Assembly: GCF_001522545.3 (NCBI RefSeq)
Contig: NC_031770.1
Coordinates: 4,338,281-4,402,280 of the forward strand
From: Parus major
Lineage: Eukaryota > Chordata > Aves > Passeriformes > Paridae
Length of the DNA stretch: 64,000 nt
Direction: 5' to 3'
Shown: one piece after another, positions 62,701 through 64,000 of the stretch
Layout of the letters: every line of letters begins with the position of its first letter
How positions within the stretch are numbered: position 1 is the stretch's first letter
Position numbers and translations under genes: made by a program
Notes under the pieces: generated by a model
Seen by the model: only the letters and a program-made list of their open reading frames with translations
What the model was told of the DNA's origin: nothing
The model's database searches: none

Positions 62701-64000
62701 CCTCAGCACACACCTCATTCCTGATGCTTCCAGACCCCTTCCACAGCACAGTTTTACAGCTGAAATGCTCTCCCACGCAGGCAGCCCTCCATAAATACAG
62801 CTGCAAATATCTATCACTGCAACGATTGACCTCAGTGGACTAAAATCACTATTTCCAAGTATCCAGGTGTTTTCTCCTGCTCCTACTCCATTACAATACC
62901 TAAAGCTTTTTGAAGAAGGCAAAAAGAAAGCAATTGAAAAGCAAAGTTTGAAGCTCTCAGACACAGACTTCTGACTTCTATTTATCTCTGATCTAAAGCA
63001 TAAAAGAACAAGCTTTGGTTTTCAAATACCAACAACTTCACTGAGGCAATACAAAACCACTCAAGTTAAAACCAGTCTGAGCAAAGGTGTCATTCAGCCA
63101 TATCACCCTGAGTAGATCAGTAAACACAGAAGGACTTTGCTGAGATGTACTGATACACAGTTTCCAGCTCCAAGCCACTTATCTCTCTTCTTCTACCTGC
63201 CTGGCTACTGAATTCACCATTTCACTCATTTTCAAGTACATTTAACTGGTTCTTTTTATCTGCCTTTTCACTACCACTACCAACAGCAGTGGTGAACAGA
63301 TGCAACTTTGAGTACCATTCCACACTGCTCTATTGACAGTTTCACCAAGTTGCACAAATCTAGGAAAAAGGAGAAACAGCTTATGGATACAGGCATGGGA
63401 GGATTTGCTAAATAGAAAACAGCAAAACTTGCTTAAGCCAAGCTGCTTGATGGAGTTCATATTGGAAATGCTATTAAAATGAGAGCAAAAAACGTTGGGA
63501 CAGCATCCAACAGAAAGGTAAAAGCAGTATCAGAATGAAATTCATATTTTCTTTGTTTTAATAATTTTGCCTTATTGCTGCAGATCTCACAAGCATAGGA
63601 AATGGAAAAAAGACACTTTCTAAATACAGCAACGTCTTAAGGCAGGACAGGCAGCTTTGTAATGCCAACAAAAGAAAAGCTCCAGATCAACTGTGTGGTT
63701 TAATGACTTTTCAAGGGAGCAGGTGGCAGCCAAAGATACAGAAGTTGGTCCCTGTCATTTACCCAGATCTGTATCACCACGACACAAGCCCTGGAAGCTG
63801 ACAAGGAGCTTCCTGCAGAGTGCCAAACCCCTCCAGACCAAACAAGCTTTTTTGGGTTTTTTTTAAGGAGAAATTATTTTTAAAATAGAAAGCAAATCAA
63901 TCAATGAAAAATTATGTGAATTATTCTAGAGCTTCGGCAGATTAAGTTCTACAATTCTACATATTTTTATGCCCCCTTCTGCATCTGTTTTGTAGCATCT
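59721..64000 (-). other. TMX4 intron 1 (partial, runs off the right edge)
   Basis: The active-site exon needs an upstream exon ending in TT that encodes the signal peptide and the first thioredoxin strands. I searched this stretch on the minus strand for the Asn-Trp and Gly-(Glu/Asp)-Trp-Met motifs typical of that exon and did not find them. This stretch is therefore read as intron, and exon 1 as outside the window. Confidence 0.7.

Noticed and set aside
1..64000. CRISPR arrays, operons, tRNA or rRNA genes
   Set aside because: No regularly spaced direct repeats, no clustered unspliced genes and no tRNA A/B-box pair or rRNA core sequence were found. The gene structure is eukaryotic.

Overview
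The window reads as vertebrate nuclear DNA, most likely from a bird. It has split genes with GT-AG introns, AT-rich intergenic DNA, and several truncated 3' ends of CR1 LINE elements, the dominant avian retrotransposon, with no mammalian Alu/B1-type SINEs noticed. I saw no prokaryotic organisation, no CRISPR array and no tRNA or rRNA gene. The species cannot be fixed from sequence alone.

Two protein-coding genes are present, both on the minus strand. HAO1 (peroxisomal glycolate oxidase) is complete. Its eight coding exons run from the ATG at 43531 down to the stop at 23242. They join without a frame break into 370 codons, the length I recall for mammalian HAO1, and end in the peroxisomal signal Ser-Lys-Ile. 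TMX4 (ER membrane thioredoxin-related protein) is 5'-truncated by the right edge. Seven coding exons lie between 59720 and 50985 and encode the thioredoxin active site, the single membrane segment and an acidic cytosolic tail. The first exon (signal peptide and start of the thioredoxin domain) was not found and should lie beyond 64000. The HAO1-TMX4 pair on one strand matches the order on human chromosome 20p12, which supports both names.

Layout: 1-22.8 kb is intergenic DNA downstream of HAO1 (in human the flank towards BMP2). It holds CR1 remnants, a G-quadruplex motif, a CpG-rich block at 11.4-11.85 kb, an interrupted poly-A run with an undetermined base, and an ancient-looking palindromic repeat near 18.9 kb. 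HAO1 occupies 23.2-43.5 kb. The 43.6-51 kb interval holds the HAO1 promoter side and the putative TMX4 3' UTR. TMX4 coding exons and introns fill 51-59.7 kb, and 59.7-64 kb is TMX4 intron 1.

The two gene products act in different compartments: HAO1 in peroxisomal glyoxylate metabolism and TMX4 in ER redox folding. Nothing in the sequence suggests they work together; they are simply long-standing neighbours. I found no novel multi-gene system. The points most worth checking are the CpG-rich block at 11.4 kb, the TG tract at the HAO1 exon 2 acceptor, and the TMX1-like features in TMX4.
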